Assembly (NCBI RefSeq): GCF_003626535.1
Contig: NZ_RBAL01000016.1
Location: 62,001-126,000 of the forward strand
Direction of reading: 5' to 3'
Length of the DNA: 64,000 nt
Source: Streptomyces hoynatensis
Lineage (GTDB): Bacteria > Actinomycetota > Actinomycetes > Streptomycetales > Streptomycetaceae
The notes under the pieces were generated by a model. That model saw only the letters and a program-made list of their open reading frames with translations. It was not told the origin of the DNA and searched no databases. Position 1 is the stretch's first letter. Every line of letters begins with the position of its first letter. Below, piece by piece: positions 25,028 to 32,668 of this stretch. Made by a program: the position numbers and the translations under genes.

Positions 25028-26128
25028 TCACCTGACGACCAGCGAGGTCCAGTCGTCGATCCACTCCTCGCGGTGCTCGGCGATGTCCCCGGGGTCCAGC
25101 CGGTACGGATCCTCGATCGTCTCCCCGTACCTCGTGTAGACCTCGGGCAGCTGCGCCTCCGGCAGCACCGGGTCCACGAACATCTGCAGCGGCATGTCCT
25201 CCTGGAAGGCGCGGCTCAGCAGGAAGTCGATCAGCGCCCGGCCGCCCTCGGGGTTCCCCGCGCCCGTCAGCAGGCCGGCGAACTCGACCTGCCGGAAGCA
25301 GGTTCCGGCGGACACCCCGGTCGGTGCCTGATCGGGGAGGTCGTCGCCCGCGTAGTAGACCCCGGCCGGCGGGCTCGACGCGTAGGAGACGACCAGCGGC
25401 CTGTCGCCGTGGCCGGCGCCGGAGAACCGCTCGTCGTAGGCCGTCTCCCAGCTGTCGACGACCTCCACGCCGTTGTCCGCCAGCCGCTGCCAGTAGTCCT
25501 GCCAGCCGTCCTCGCCGAAGGCCGAGACCGTCGCGAGCAGGAAGCCGAGGCCGGGGGAGGAGGTCGCGGCGTTCTCCACCACGAGCAGGTCGGCGTAGGC
25601 CGGGTCGGTCAGGTCGTCCAGGGAGGCGGGCGGGTCGAGGTGGTGGTCCGCGAAGTAGGCGCGGTCGTAGTTGACGCAGATGTCGCCGGTGTCCACGGGG
25701 GTCACCCGGTGCTGCTCCGCGTCGAGTTGGACCTCCGCGGGGATCGCGTCGAGGCCGGCCGCCTCGTAGGGCTCGAAGAGGTCGGCGTCCAGGGCCCTGG
25801 AGAGCAGGGTGTTGTCCACGCCGAAGAGTACGTCGCCCTGCGGGTGGCCCTGGGAGAGGATGGCCTGGTTCACCATGACGCCCGCGTCGCCGCCGCGCAC
25901 CACGTGCACCTCGTAGCCGGTCTCCTCGGTGAACTGCGCCAGGACCTCGTCGGAGGCGAGGAACGAGTCGTGGGTGACCAGCGTGACGTCCTTGCCGCCC
26001 GAGCCGCCGCCTTCCTCCCCGTCTCCTTCGCCCGAGCCTCCGCCCGAGCAGGCGGCGAGCAGGCCGAGGGCGAGGGCCAGGCCGGCGGCCGTCGCGGTGC
26101 GGGAGGTGGCGGAACCGATGCGCTTCAT
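25028..26128 (-). CDS. thiB: Thiamine-binding lipoprotein of ABC importer
   Basis: Periplasmic-type binding protein of 366 residues, anchored as a lipoprotein. The signal sequence ends in LLAAC with the lipidated Cys27, followed by a Gly/Ser/Glu-rich linker. The mature part matches the thiamine/iron-binding family 1 fold (VTLVTHDSFLASDEVLAQF at its start is typical of thiamine-binding ThiB/TbpA, as is VVSYASSPP). The ATG at 26128 lies just after a hairpin that could cover the ribosome site. A TPP riboswitch is encoded 50 bp upstream. Confidence 0.9.
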   Translation of the reverse strand: MKRIGSATSRTATAAGLALALGLLAACSGGGSGEGDGEEGGGSGGKDVTLVTHDSFLASDEVLAQFTEETGYEVHVVRGGDAGVMVNQAILSQGHPQGDVLFGVDNTLLSRALDADLFEPYEAAGLDAIPAEVQLDAEQHRVTPVDTGDICVNYDRAYFADHHLDPPASLDDLTDPAYADLLVVENAATSSPGLGFLLATVSAFGEDGWQDYWQRLADNGVEVVDSWETAYDERFSGAGHGDRPLVVSYASSPPAGVYYAGDDLPDQAPTGVSAGTCFRQVEFAGLLTGAGNPEGGRALIDFLLSRAFQEDMPLQMFVDPVLPEAQLPEVYTRYGETIEDPYRLDPGDIAEHREEWIDDWTSLVVR

Positions 26129-26167
26129 CGTGCTGCTTTCTCGGCGAGGGCGGCACAAGGCAGCACG
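26129..26167 (-). promoter_or_regulatory. Start-site hairpin, probable riboswitch expression platform
   Basis: CGTGCTGC (26129-26136 on plus) and GCAGCACG (26160-26167) are perfect complements, and the inner arm ends immediately before the thiB ATG. In the transcript this 8-bp stem encloses the region where the ribosome must load, which suggests control of translation by the adjacent aptamer. Confidence 0.6.
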
Positions 26168-26177
26168 GGAGAGAGTC

Positions 26178-26262
26178 CGAACTTCCTACCCAGCATGACC
26201 TGGGCGAGGTTCGAGGGTCTGCGGCCGGTGCCGCACTCTCAGCGCTGCGAGCGCTCCCCTGT
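26178..26262 (-). ncRNA. TPP riboswitch (THI element)
   Basis: On the minus strand the conserved THI-box order is visible: CTGAGA (26237-26242), then ACCCTCGAACCT, then the CAGGTCATGCTGGGTAGGAAG segment with its complementary arms. This matches the consensus CUGAGA...ACCC.UGAACCUGAUCUGGGUAAUACCAGCGUAGG of the thiamine pyrophosphate aptamer. The 3' end of the aptamer lies 50 nt before thiB. The family is established; its use here follows from the sequence match and gene context. Confidence 0.9.
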
Positions 26263-26321
26263 CGGAATATGTGACTGTTTTCGGCCGCCTACGATAGCAG
26301 CGTGCCGGGCGGGCGGCCGGT

Positions 26322-27428
26322 TCAGCGTTCGGCCGCCGCCAGCTGGCCGCAGGCCCCCTCGATCTCCTGGCCCCTGGTGTCCCTGACGGTCACCGGCACG
26401 CCGTGGGACTCCAGCGCGGCGACGAACGCCCGCTGGTCCTCGGGGCGCGAGGCGGTCCACTTGGAGCCGGGCGTCGGGTTGAGCGGGATCAGGTTGACGT
26501 GCGCCCCGCGGCCGCGCACCAGCCTGGCCAGCCGATCGGCCCGCCAGGCCTGGTCGTTGATGTCCCGGATCAGGGCGTACTCGATGGAGATCCGCCGCCC
26601 CGACCTCTCCGCGTACTCCCAGGCCGCGTCGAGGACCTCGCGGACCTTCCACCGGGTGTTGACCGGGACCAGGGTGTCGCGGAGCTCGTCGTCGGGGGCG
26701 TGCAGCGAGACGGCCAGGCGGCAGCTGAGGCCCTCGCCGGCGAGCCGGTGGATGGCGGGGACGAGGCCGACGGTGGAGACGGTGATGCCGCGCTGGGACA
26801 GGCCCACGCCGTCCGGGCCCTCGTCCGTCAGCCGCCGGATCGCCCCGACGACGCGGCGGTAGTTGGCCAGCGGCTCGCCCATTCCCATGAACACGATGTT
26901 GGACAGCCGCGCCGGGCCGCCGGGCACCTCCCCGTCCCGCAGGGCGCGCATCCCGTCGACGATCTGGTGGACGATCTCGGCGGTGGAGAGGTTGCGGTCG
27001 AGACCGGCCTGGCCGGTGGCGCAGAACGGGCAGTTCATCCCGCAGCCCGCCTGCGAGGAGACGCACATGGTGACCCGGTCCGGGTAGCGCATCAGCACCG
27101 ACTCGACCAGCGTGCCGTCGTGCAGCCGCCACAGCGTCTTGCGGGTGGCGCCCGCGTCGCAGCTGATGTGGCGGACGGTGGTCATCAGCCGGGGCAGCAG
27201 CGCCTGGGCCAGGCGCTCCCTGGCCGCGGCCGGGATGTCCGTCCAGGCGGCCGGGTCGTCCGTGAACCGCCCGAAGTAGTGCCGCGAGAGCTGCGCGGCG
27301 CGGAACGGCTTCTCGCCGAGCGCGGCCACCGCCTCGCGGCGTTCGGCCGGCGTGAGGTCGGCGAGGTGCCGCGGGGGCTTGGCGGCCCCCCGCGGCGCGA
27401 TGAACGTGAGCTCTCCGGGTGCAGGCAT
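26322..27428 (-). CDS. rlmN: 23S rRNA (adenine2503-C2)-methyltransferase
   Basis: Radical-SAM methyltransferase of 368 residues that methylates C2 of A2503 in 23S rRNA (and A37 of some tRNAs in other bacteria). The 4Fe-4S cluster motif is CGMNCPFC with Cys129, Cys133 and Cys136. Also visible are the SAM-binding GMGEPL and the C-terminal region with AAL and GACGQL, whose Cys fits the catalytic methyl-carrying or resolving cysteine. The ATG at 27428 gives the normal length. It follows cdsA by 55 bp on the same strand. Confidence 0.95.
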   Translation of the reverse strand: MPAPGELTFIAPRGAAKPPRHLADLTPAERREAVAALGEKPFRAAQLSRHYFGRFTDDPAAWTDIPAAARERLAQALLPRLMTTVRHISCDAGATRKTLWRLHDGTLVESVLMRYPDRVTMCVSSQAGCGMNCPFCATGQAGLDRNLSTAEIVHQIVDGMRALRDGEVPGGPARLSNIVFMGMGEPLANYRRVVGAIRRLTDEGPDGVGLSQRGITVSTVGLVPAIHRLAGEGLSCRLAVSLHAPDDELRDTLVPVNTRWKVREVLDAAWEYAERSGRRISIEYALIRDINDQAWRADRLARLVRGRGAHVNLIPLNPTPGSKWTASRPEDQRAFVAALESHGVPVTVRDTRGQEIEGACGQLAAAER

Positions 27429-27483
27429 GGTCTGGCCAGTGTCGCAGATCCCGGGCCCACGCCCGGACGCCGGGGCCCGCCGC

Positions 27484-28485
27484 TCAGCCGGCTCCGACGA
27501 AGACCCGCAGCAGCAGCCAGACGACGGGCGCCGTGGGCAGCAGGGAGTCGAGCCGGTCCATGATCCCGCCGTGCCCCGGCAGCAGCGTCCCCATGTCCTT
27601 GATGCCGAGGTCCCGCTTGATCATCGACTCGCCCAGGTCGCCGAGGGTGGCGCTGACGGCGGCGCCGAGCCCGACGACGAGGCCCTGCCACCAGACGCCG
27701 TCGTCCACCAGGAACTGCAGGCACAGCGCGCCCGCCACCATGGCAAAGAGCACGGCGCCCGCCAGGCCCTCGACGGTCTTGCCCGGGCTGATCCTCGGGG
27801 CCAGCTTGTGCCGCCCGAGGCGGAAGCCGACGGCATAGGCGCCGGTGTCGCTGACGACGGTCAGCAGGAGAAAGGTGAGCACCCGCCAGGGCCCGTCGTC
27901 CGCGGCGAGCATCACGGCCACGAACGAGGCGAGGAACGGGACATAGAAGGCGGCGAACACGCCCGCGGTCACGTCCCGCAGGTAGTTCTCCGGGGGCCTG
28001 GCCATCCGCCACACCAGCACCGCGAGCGCGGTGAACGACACCGCGATCCAGGCGCCCTGCGCGTGCCAGAAGTACCCCGAGACGACCGTCGCGGCGCCGC
28101 CGAGGGCGAGCGGCACCAGCGGCGGGCGGATCTGCTTGCGCTCGGAGAGGCGGGCCGCCAGTTCCCAGAGGCCGACGACCACGGCCACCGCTATCACGCC
28201 GAGGAAGACGGGCTTGTAGACGAAGATCGAGGCCAGGACCACGGCGCCGAGGCCCGCCCCGACCCCGATGGCGGCACGCAGGTCGCGCCCCCCGCGCTTC
28301 CTGGGCTTGGCCGGCTCCGGCCCGTGCGCGCTCCCGTCGCCTGGACGGGGTGGGGTGATCGACATGGGCCGAGTCTGCGCCGATTCCCCGGCGTCGCGCG
28401 AGGGACCCGCCGGAACGCCGCCGGCCTGCCCGGACTGCCCGAGGAACCCGGCGGCCGGGGACGGCCCCCAGGATGATTCAGTCAC
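27484..28485 (-). CDS. cdsA: Phosphatidate cytidylyltransferase
   Basis: Membrane enzyme of 333 residues making CDP-diacylglycerol from CTP and phosphatidic acid, the branch point of phospholipid synthesis. The CDS signature SDTGAYAVGFRLGRHKLAP, then ISPGKTVEG, is intact, with about eight membrane segments. A hydrophilic N terminus of about 75 residues precedes the first segment. The start at 28485 lies 4 bp after the frr stop, so the two are probably one transcript, as in other actinobacteria. Confidence 0.93.
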   Translation of the reverse strand: MTESSWGPSPAAGFLGQSGQAGGVPAGPSRDAGESAQTRPMSITPPRPGDGSAHGPEPAKPRKRGGRDLRAAIGVGAGLGAVVLASIFVYKPVFLGVIAVAVVVGLWELAARLSERKQIRPPLVPLALGGAATVVSGYFWHAQGAWIAVSFTALAVLVWRMARPPENYLRDVTAGVFAAFYVPFLASFVAVMLAADDGPWRVLTFLLLTVVSDTGAYAVGFRLGRHKLAPRISPGKTVEGLAGAVLFAMVAGALCLQFLVDDGVWWQGLVVGLGAAVSATLGDLGESMIKRDLGIKDMGTLLPGHGGIMDRLDSLLPTAPVVWLLLRVFVGAG

Positions 28486-28489
28486 GGGG

Positions 28490-29047
28490 TCAGACCTCGA
28501 GGAGTTCGGCTTCCTTGTGCTTGAGCAGCTCGTCCACCTGGGCGACGTACTTCGCCGTGGTGTCGTCGAGTTCCTTCTCGCCGCGCCGTCCCTCGTCCTC
28601 GCCGACCTCGCCGTCCTTGATGGCCTTGTCGATGGTCTCCTTCGCCTTGCGGCGGATGCCGCGGATCGAGATCCGCGCGTCCTCGCCCTTGGACCTGGCC
28701 ACCTTGATGAACTCCCGGCGCCGCTCCTCGGTCAGCTCCGGGAAGACCACCCGGATGATGTGGCCGTCGTTGGTCGGGTTGACGCCGAGGTCGGAGTCGC
28801 GGATCGCCTGCTCGATGTTGCGCAGCGCGTTCTTGTCGAACGGCGTCACGACGGCCATCCGCGCCTCGGGCACGGAGAAGGACGCCAGCTGGTTGATGGG
28901 GGTCTTGGTGCCGTAGTACTCGGCCACGATCTTGTTGAACATCGCCGGGTGCGCACGGCCGGTGCGGATCGCGGCCAGATCCTCCTTGGCGACCACGACC
29001 GCCTTCTCCATCTTCTCCTCGGCCTCGAGGAGGGCTTCTTCGATCAC
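28490..29047 (-). CDS. frr: Ribosome recycling factor
   Basis: Factor of 185 residues that, with EF-G, splits the post-termination ribosome. The sequence MIEEALLEAEEKMEKAV at the start and RVVFPELTEERRREFIK in the middle are characteristic. Two GTG codons stand in tandem (29050 and 29047). I prefer the second because AGGAG is better spaced from it and the resulting length equals the usual 185. Fewer than 50 bp separate it from pyrH, as in many bacteria. Confidence 0.95.
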   Translation of the reverse strand: MIEEALLEAEEKMEKAVVVAKEDLAAIRTGRAHPAMFNKIVAEYYGTKTPINQLASFSVPEARMAVVTPFDKNALRNIEQAIRDSDLGVNPTNDGHIIRVVFPELTEERRREFIKVARSKGEDARISIRGIRRKAKETIDKAIKDGEVGEDEGRRGEKELDDTTAKYVAQVDELLKHKEAELLEV

Positions 29048-29092
29048 CACGTGCTCCTGGTTCGATGTGTCCGATGTGTGAGTGACGGTGAA

Positions 29093-29830
29093 TCAGGCCC
29101 GTCGGCCCTGGCTGTTGACGAGTGTGCCGATCTTCTCACCCTTTACCGCGCGGGCGATATTGCCCTCCGCGAGCAGTTCGAACACGAGGATGGGGAGCTG
29201 GTTGTCCCGGCACAGCGTGATGGCGGTCGAGTCGGCGACCTTGAGGTCCCGCGTGATCACCTCGCCGTAGTCGAGCGCGTCGAACTTGACGGCGTCGGCG
29301 TTCTTCGCCGGGTCGGAGTCGTAGACCCCGTCCACGCCGTTCTTGCCCATCAGCAGCGCCTCGGCGTGGATCTCCAGGGCCCGCTGGGCGGCCGTGGTGT
29401 CCGTGGAGAAGTAGGGCATGCCCATGCCCGCGCCGAAGATGACCACCCGGCCCTTCTCCAGGTGGCGCACCGCGCGCAGCGGGATGTAGGGCTCCGCGAC
29501 CTGCCCCATGGTGATCGCGGTCTGCACCCGGGAGTCGATCCCCTCCTTCTCCAGGAAGTCCTGGAGGGCCAGGCAGTTCATGACCGTGCCGAGCATGCCC
29601 ATGTAGTCGGAACGGGCCCGGTCCATGCCGCGCTGCTGCAACTCGGCACCGCGGAAGAAGTTACCGCCGCCGATGACCACGGCGATCTGTGCGCCGTCGC
29701 GCACCACCGCGGCGATCTCGTGGGCCATCTTGTGCACGACATCGGGGTCGACACCGAGCCCTCCGCCGCCCGCGAAGGCTTCTCCCGACAGCTTCAGCAG
29801 GAAACGCCGGGGTTTGTCGTCCTGGTTCAT
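29093..29830 (-). CDS. pyrH: Uridylate kinase
   Basis: UMP kinase of 245 residues of the amino-acid-kinase fold, converting UMP to UDP. Motifs are FLLKLSGEAFAG near the N terminus, VIGGGNFFRG, and GMGMPYFSTDTTAAQRALEI. The ATG at 29830 with GAGAGG upstream is preferred to longer in-frame starts. It lies between tsf (187 bp upstream) and frr (45 bp downstream), the standard bacterial order. Confidence 0.95.
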   Translation of the reverse strand: MNQDDKPRRFLLKLSGEAFAGGGGLGVDPDVVHKMAHEIAAVVRDGAQIAVVIGGGNFFRGAELQQRGMDRARSDYMGMLGTVMNCLALQDFLEKEGIDSRVQTAITMGQVAEPYIPLRAVRHLEKGRVVIFGAGMGMPYFSTDTTAAQRALEIHAEALLMGKNGVDGVYDSDPAKNADAVKFDALDYGEVITRDLKVADSTAITLCRDNQLPILVFELLAEGNIARAVKGEKIGTLVNSQGRRA

Positions 29831-30017
29831 CGACCTCTCCTCGTGCACACACCAAGGAGGCCACTGCCGGCGGAGTTCGCACGGTTCCCCGTAGGGCAAT
29901 GGCCTCCTCGCGACAACTGCGGCCGTCCCGGGCGCCCGGCCCGGGGGCGGACGGCCTTCCGCCCGACAATAGCCGGGAGTCGCCCCGTCCGCCCCCGACG
30001 GCGCGGAACCGCTCCGG

Positions 30018-30854
30018 TCAGGCGCCGACGCGGAAGCGGGCGAAGGACCTGACGGTGACGCCCGCCTCGCTCAGCACCTTCTGGACGGTCTTCTTGTTGT
30101 CCTTGGCGAAGGGCTGGTCGAGGAGGACGTTCTCCTTGAAGTAGCCGTTCACCCGGCCCTCGACGATGCGCGGCAGGGCGGCCTCCGGCTTGCCCTCCTC
30201 GCGGGCGGTGGCCTCGGCGATGCGGCGCTCGCTCTCGACGACGTCGGCGGGGACGTCGTCACGGCTCAGGAAGCCGGGCGCGAACGCGGCGATGTGCTGC
30301 GCGACGTCCTTGGCGGTCTCGGCGTTGGGCTCGGCCAGCTGGACCAGGACGCCGACCTGCGGGGGCAGGTCGGGGCTGGTGCGGTGCAGGTAGGAGGCGA
30401 CGTAGCCGCCGGTCAGGTAGGCGAAGCGGTCCAGGACGATCTTCTCGCCCAGGCTCGCGTTGGCCTCGTCCACGTAGTTCTGCACGGACTTGCCGGCCTC
30501 GATCTCCGAGGTGAGCAGCGTGCCGAGGTCCGCGGGGGCGGTGGCGAAGACGTGCTCCGCGATCGCCTTGGCGACCGCCTGGAACTTGTCGCCCTTCGCC
30601 ACGAAGTCGGTCTCGCACTTCAGCTCGACCAGCACGCCCTTGGCGTTGTCCTCGGCGATCAGGGAGACGACCGCGCCGTTCTCGGCCGTGCGACTCTCGC
30701 GCTTGGCCACGCCCTTCTGGCCCTTGACGCGCAGGATCTCGACGGCCTTGGTGACATCGCCCTCGGCCTCGTCCAGCGCCTTCTTGCAGTCCATCATGCC
30801 CGCGCCCGTCAGCTCACGGAGCTTCTTGACGTCTACGGCGGTGAAGTTCGCCAT
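30018..30854 (-). CDS. tsf: Elongation factor Ts
   Basis: Nucleotide-exchange factor for EF-Tu, 278 residues. The N-terminal UBA-like domain (VKKLRELTGAGMMDCKKAL) and the core EF-Tu contact motif CETDFVA are present. It follows rpsB, but the 160-bp spacer contains three consecutive hairpins (30913-30990) that may lower readthrough from the ribosomal gene. Confidence 0.96.
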   Translation of the reverse strand: MANFTAVDVKKLRELTGAGMMDCKKALDEAEGDVTKAVEILRVKGQKGVAKRESRTAENGAVVSLIAEDNAKGVLVELKCETDFVAKGDKFQAVAKAIAEHVFATAPADLGTLLTSEIEAGKSVQNYVDEANASLGEKIVLDRFAYLTGGYVASYLHRTSPDLPPQVGVLVQLAEPNAETAKDVAQHIAAFAPGFLSRDDVPADVVESERRIAEATAREEGKPEAALPRIVEGRVNGYFKENVLLDQPFAKDNKKTVQKVLSEAGVTVRSFARFRVGA

Positions 30855-30912
30855 GGTTACGTGATTCTCTTCCGGAATGTGGTCGGATCGCTTGGCTTGC
30901 GCCGGAGTCGAC

Positions 30913-30990
30913 GGCGGGGCCGGGGGCGCTGCCCGGCCCCGCCCTCGGGGGCTCTGCCCCCGGCGTCCGGCGGCGGGTGCCCGCCGCCGG
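30913..30990 (-). promoter_or_regulatory. Triple hairpin in the rpsB-tsf spacer, putative attenuator
   Basis: Three consecutive inverted repeats: 30913-30924/30932-30943 (12 bp), 30946-30952/30956-30962 (7 bp, loop of three) and 30967-30977/30980-30990 (11 bp). All are perfect and GC-rich, without U-tracts. They occupy half of the spacer between the rpsB stop and the tsf start. Partial termination, giving different rpsB and tsf levels, is the likely role. Confidence 0.7.
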
Positions 30991-31014
30991 GTGGGGGCCG
31001 TGCCGCGACGGCCG

Positions 31015-31878
31015 TCAGGCCTGCGCGGGGGTGTCGCTCTCGCCGGCGGCGGGGGCCTCGGCGGCGGCGGCGCCCTCCTCGCCCTGCTGCTCCGCGGCCT
31101 TGGCCTCGGCGCCCTGGAGCAGCTCCCGCTCCCACTCCGGCAGCGGCTCACCGGCCGGCTTGCCGCCCTCCTTGACCTCGGCGGCGCCGGAACGGGCGAT
31201 CAGGCCCTCGGCGACGGCGTCGGCGATCACCCGGGTCAGCAGCGTGACGGAGCGGATCGCGTCGTCGTTGCCCGGGATCTTGTAGTCGACCTCGTCGGGG
31301 TCGCAGTTGGTGTCGAGGATCGCGACGACCGGGATGCTCAGCTTGCGGGCCTCGCCGACGGCGATGTGCTCCTTCTTGGTGTCCACGATCCAGACGGCGC
31401 TCGGCACCTTCTGCATGTCGCGGATGCCGCCGAGGGTCTTCTCCAGCTTGGCCTTCTCGCGGGAGAGGACCAGCAGTTCCTTCTTCGTGAGGCCGGAGGC
31501 GGCCACGTCCTCGAAGTCGATCTGCTCCAGCTCCTTGAGCCGCTGCAGCCGCTTGTGGACGGTCGAGAAGTTGGTGAGCATGCCGCCGAGCCAGCGCTGG
31601 TTGACGTACGGCATGCCGACGCGGGCCGCCTGCTCGGCGATGGCCTGCTGGGCCTGCTTCTTGGTGCCGACGAACATGACCGTGCCGCCGTGGGCGACGG
31701 TCTCCTTGACGAACTCGTAGGCGCGGTCGATGTAGGACAGCGACTGGAGCAGGTCGATGATGTAGATGCCGTTGCGCTCGGTGAAGATGAAGCGCTTCAT
31801 CTTCGGGTTCCACCTGCGGGTCTGGTGCCCGAAGTGGACGCCGCTCTCCAGCAACTCCCGCATCGTGACGACGGCCAT
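31015..31878 (-). CDS. rpsB: 30S ribosomal protein S2
   Basis: S2 protein of 287 residues: MAVVTMRELLESGVHFGHQTRRWNP-type start and the KKAQQAIAEQA and WLGGMLTNF landmarks. The C-terminal 45 residues are an Ala/Glu-rich actinobacterial tail. The ATG at 31878 is preceded by AAGGAG. A leader of about 200 nt is predicted from the -10 element at 32083-32088. Confidence 0.96.
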   Translation of the reverse strand: MAVVTMRELLESGVHFGHQTRRWNPKMKRFIFTERNGIYIIDLLQSLSYIDRAYEFVKETVAHGGTVMFVGTKKQAQQAIAEQAARVGMPYVNQRWLGGMLTNFSTVHKRLQRLKELEQIDFEDVAASGLTKKELLVLSREKAKLEKTLGGIRDMQKVPSAVWIVDTKKEHIAVGEARKLSIPVVAILDTNCDPDEVDYKIPGNDDAIRSVTLLTRVIADAVAEGLIARSGAAEVKEGGKPAGEPLPEWERELLQGAEAKAAEQQGEEGAAAAEAPAAGESDTPAQA

Positions 31879-32053
31879 GGCCGTTCTCCTTGTGACGCTC
31901 GGTTGTTCGCGCCGTCCGGCTGGGCGGCGCTCCTGACGCCCCGGCGCGCTGCGCCACGGGCCGGAGAGTGCGGACCGGACCGTGGACCGAGATACGCGGC
32001 CACCGCGGCGCCGCGGCGGGGCCGGAGCGCCGAAGTGGCGGGGCATGCGAGGT

Positions 32054-32074
32054 CGATCCGGGGACCCCGGATCG
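32054..32074. repeat. Perfect 21-bp palindrome at the predicted rpsB transcript start
   Basis: CGATCCGGGG, a single central base, then CCCCGGATCG. If the -10 element at 32083-32088 is right, transcription begins near 32076 and the palindrome covers about +2 to +22. It could be an operator or a 5'-terminal RNA hairpin. Confidence 0.6.
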
Positions 32075-32082
32075 CCACGAGC

Positions 32083-32088
32083 AGTGTA
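32083..32088 (-). promoter_or_regulatory. rpsB: Putative rpsB -10 element
   Basis: On the minus strand this reads TACACT, matching the TANNNT pattern of HrdB-type promoters. The expected -35 position has no good match, so confidence is moderate. Confidence 0.4.
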
Positions 32089-32170
32089 CGGGACATGGGG
32101 AGTGGGGGGCGACAGGCCGCCTGCGGGCCCCGGGGGGCAGTCCCCGCCGGCGTCCCCGGCTCCCCGCCTC

Positions 32171-32233
32171 ACCCACACGAGTGAGCGAGTTTTCCACATC
32201 CGGCGGGTTGTCCACAGATTTCGACCAAGATCC
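32171..32233 (+). repeat. Left copy of 63-bp inverted repeat with two DnaA-box-like 9-mers
   Basis: Contains TTTTCCACA (32190-32198) and TTGTCCACA (32208-32216), 18 bp apart start to start. The second equals the streptomycete DnaA-box consensus as I know it. The whole stretch matches the reverse complement of 37326-37388 at 45 of 63 positions without gaps. The two copies bracket the yraN-whiG-M23 block. Confidence 0.75.
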
Positions 32234-32281
32234 ACTCGCCCTTCCGCCTTCGGTCACCGTGGGTGGCGGAGGTGTTACGTG

Positions 32282-32668
32282 ATGAACCATCGAACGGCGC
32301 TCGGCCGCTTCGGCGAGGACCTGGCGGTGCGCACCCTGAGGACGGCGGGCCTGACCGTCCTCGAGCGGAACTGGCGCTGCCGGGCCGGCGAGATCGACAT
32401 CGTGGCGCAGGACCCGGCGGGCCGCGGCAGGACGCTGGTGGTCTGCGAAGTGAAGACCAGGCGCGGCGGCGGATACCAGCACCCGATGGCCGCGCTGACC
32501 CCGCGCAAGGCGGAGCGGCTGCGCGAGCTCGCGCAGTGGTGGCTGTGCGAGCGCTGGCTCGCGGTGCACGAGTCCCTGCCGCCGGGCGGGGTGCGCATCG
32601 ACCTGGTGGGGGTGCTGCTGCCGGGCCGCGGGGCCCCGGTCGTGGAGCACGCGAAGGGGGTGGCGTGA
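32282..32668 (+). CDS. YraN-family (UPF0102) nuclease-like protein
   Basis: Protein of 128 residues with the restriction-endonuclease-like fold pattern of YraN: GRFGEDLAVRTL, WRCRAGEIDIVAQD and VVCEVKTRRGGGY supply the Glu, Asp and Glu-x-Lys positions of a PD-(D/E)XK nuclease. Its activity is not well established. It starts the plus-strand operon with comM (1-base overlap), a pairing seen widely in actinobacteria and consistent with a role in DNA processing. Confidence 0.9.
   Translation: MNHRTALGRFGEDLAVRTLRTAGLTVLERNWRCRAGEIDIVAQDPAGRGRTLVVCEVKTRRGGGYQHPMAALTPRKAERLRELAQWWLCERWLAVHESLPPGGVRIDLVGVLLPGRGAPVVEHAKGVA

Larger units (their letters stand above)
31879..32281. other. 403-bp divergent region between rpsB and yraN
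   Basis: No gene. It holds, from left to right: the rpsB leader, a perfect 21-bp palindrome (32054-32074), a -10 element for rpsB (32083-32088), and a DnaA-box-containing repeat (32171-32233) before yraN. Confidence 0.6.

Noticed and set aside
25028..26128. Iron (Fbp-type) binding protein
   Set aside because: The TPP riboswitch and thiamine-type motifs make thiamine the better call.
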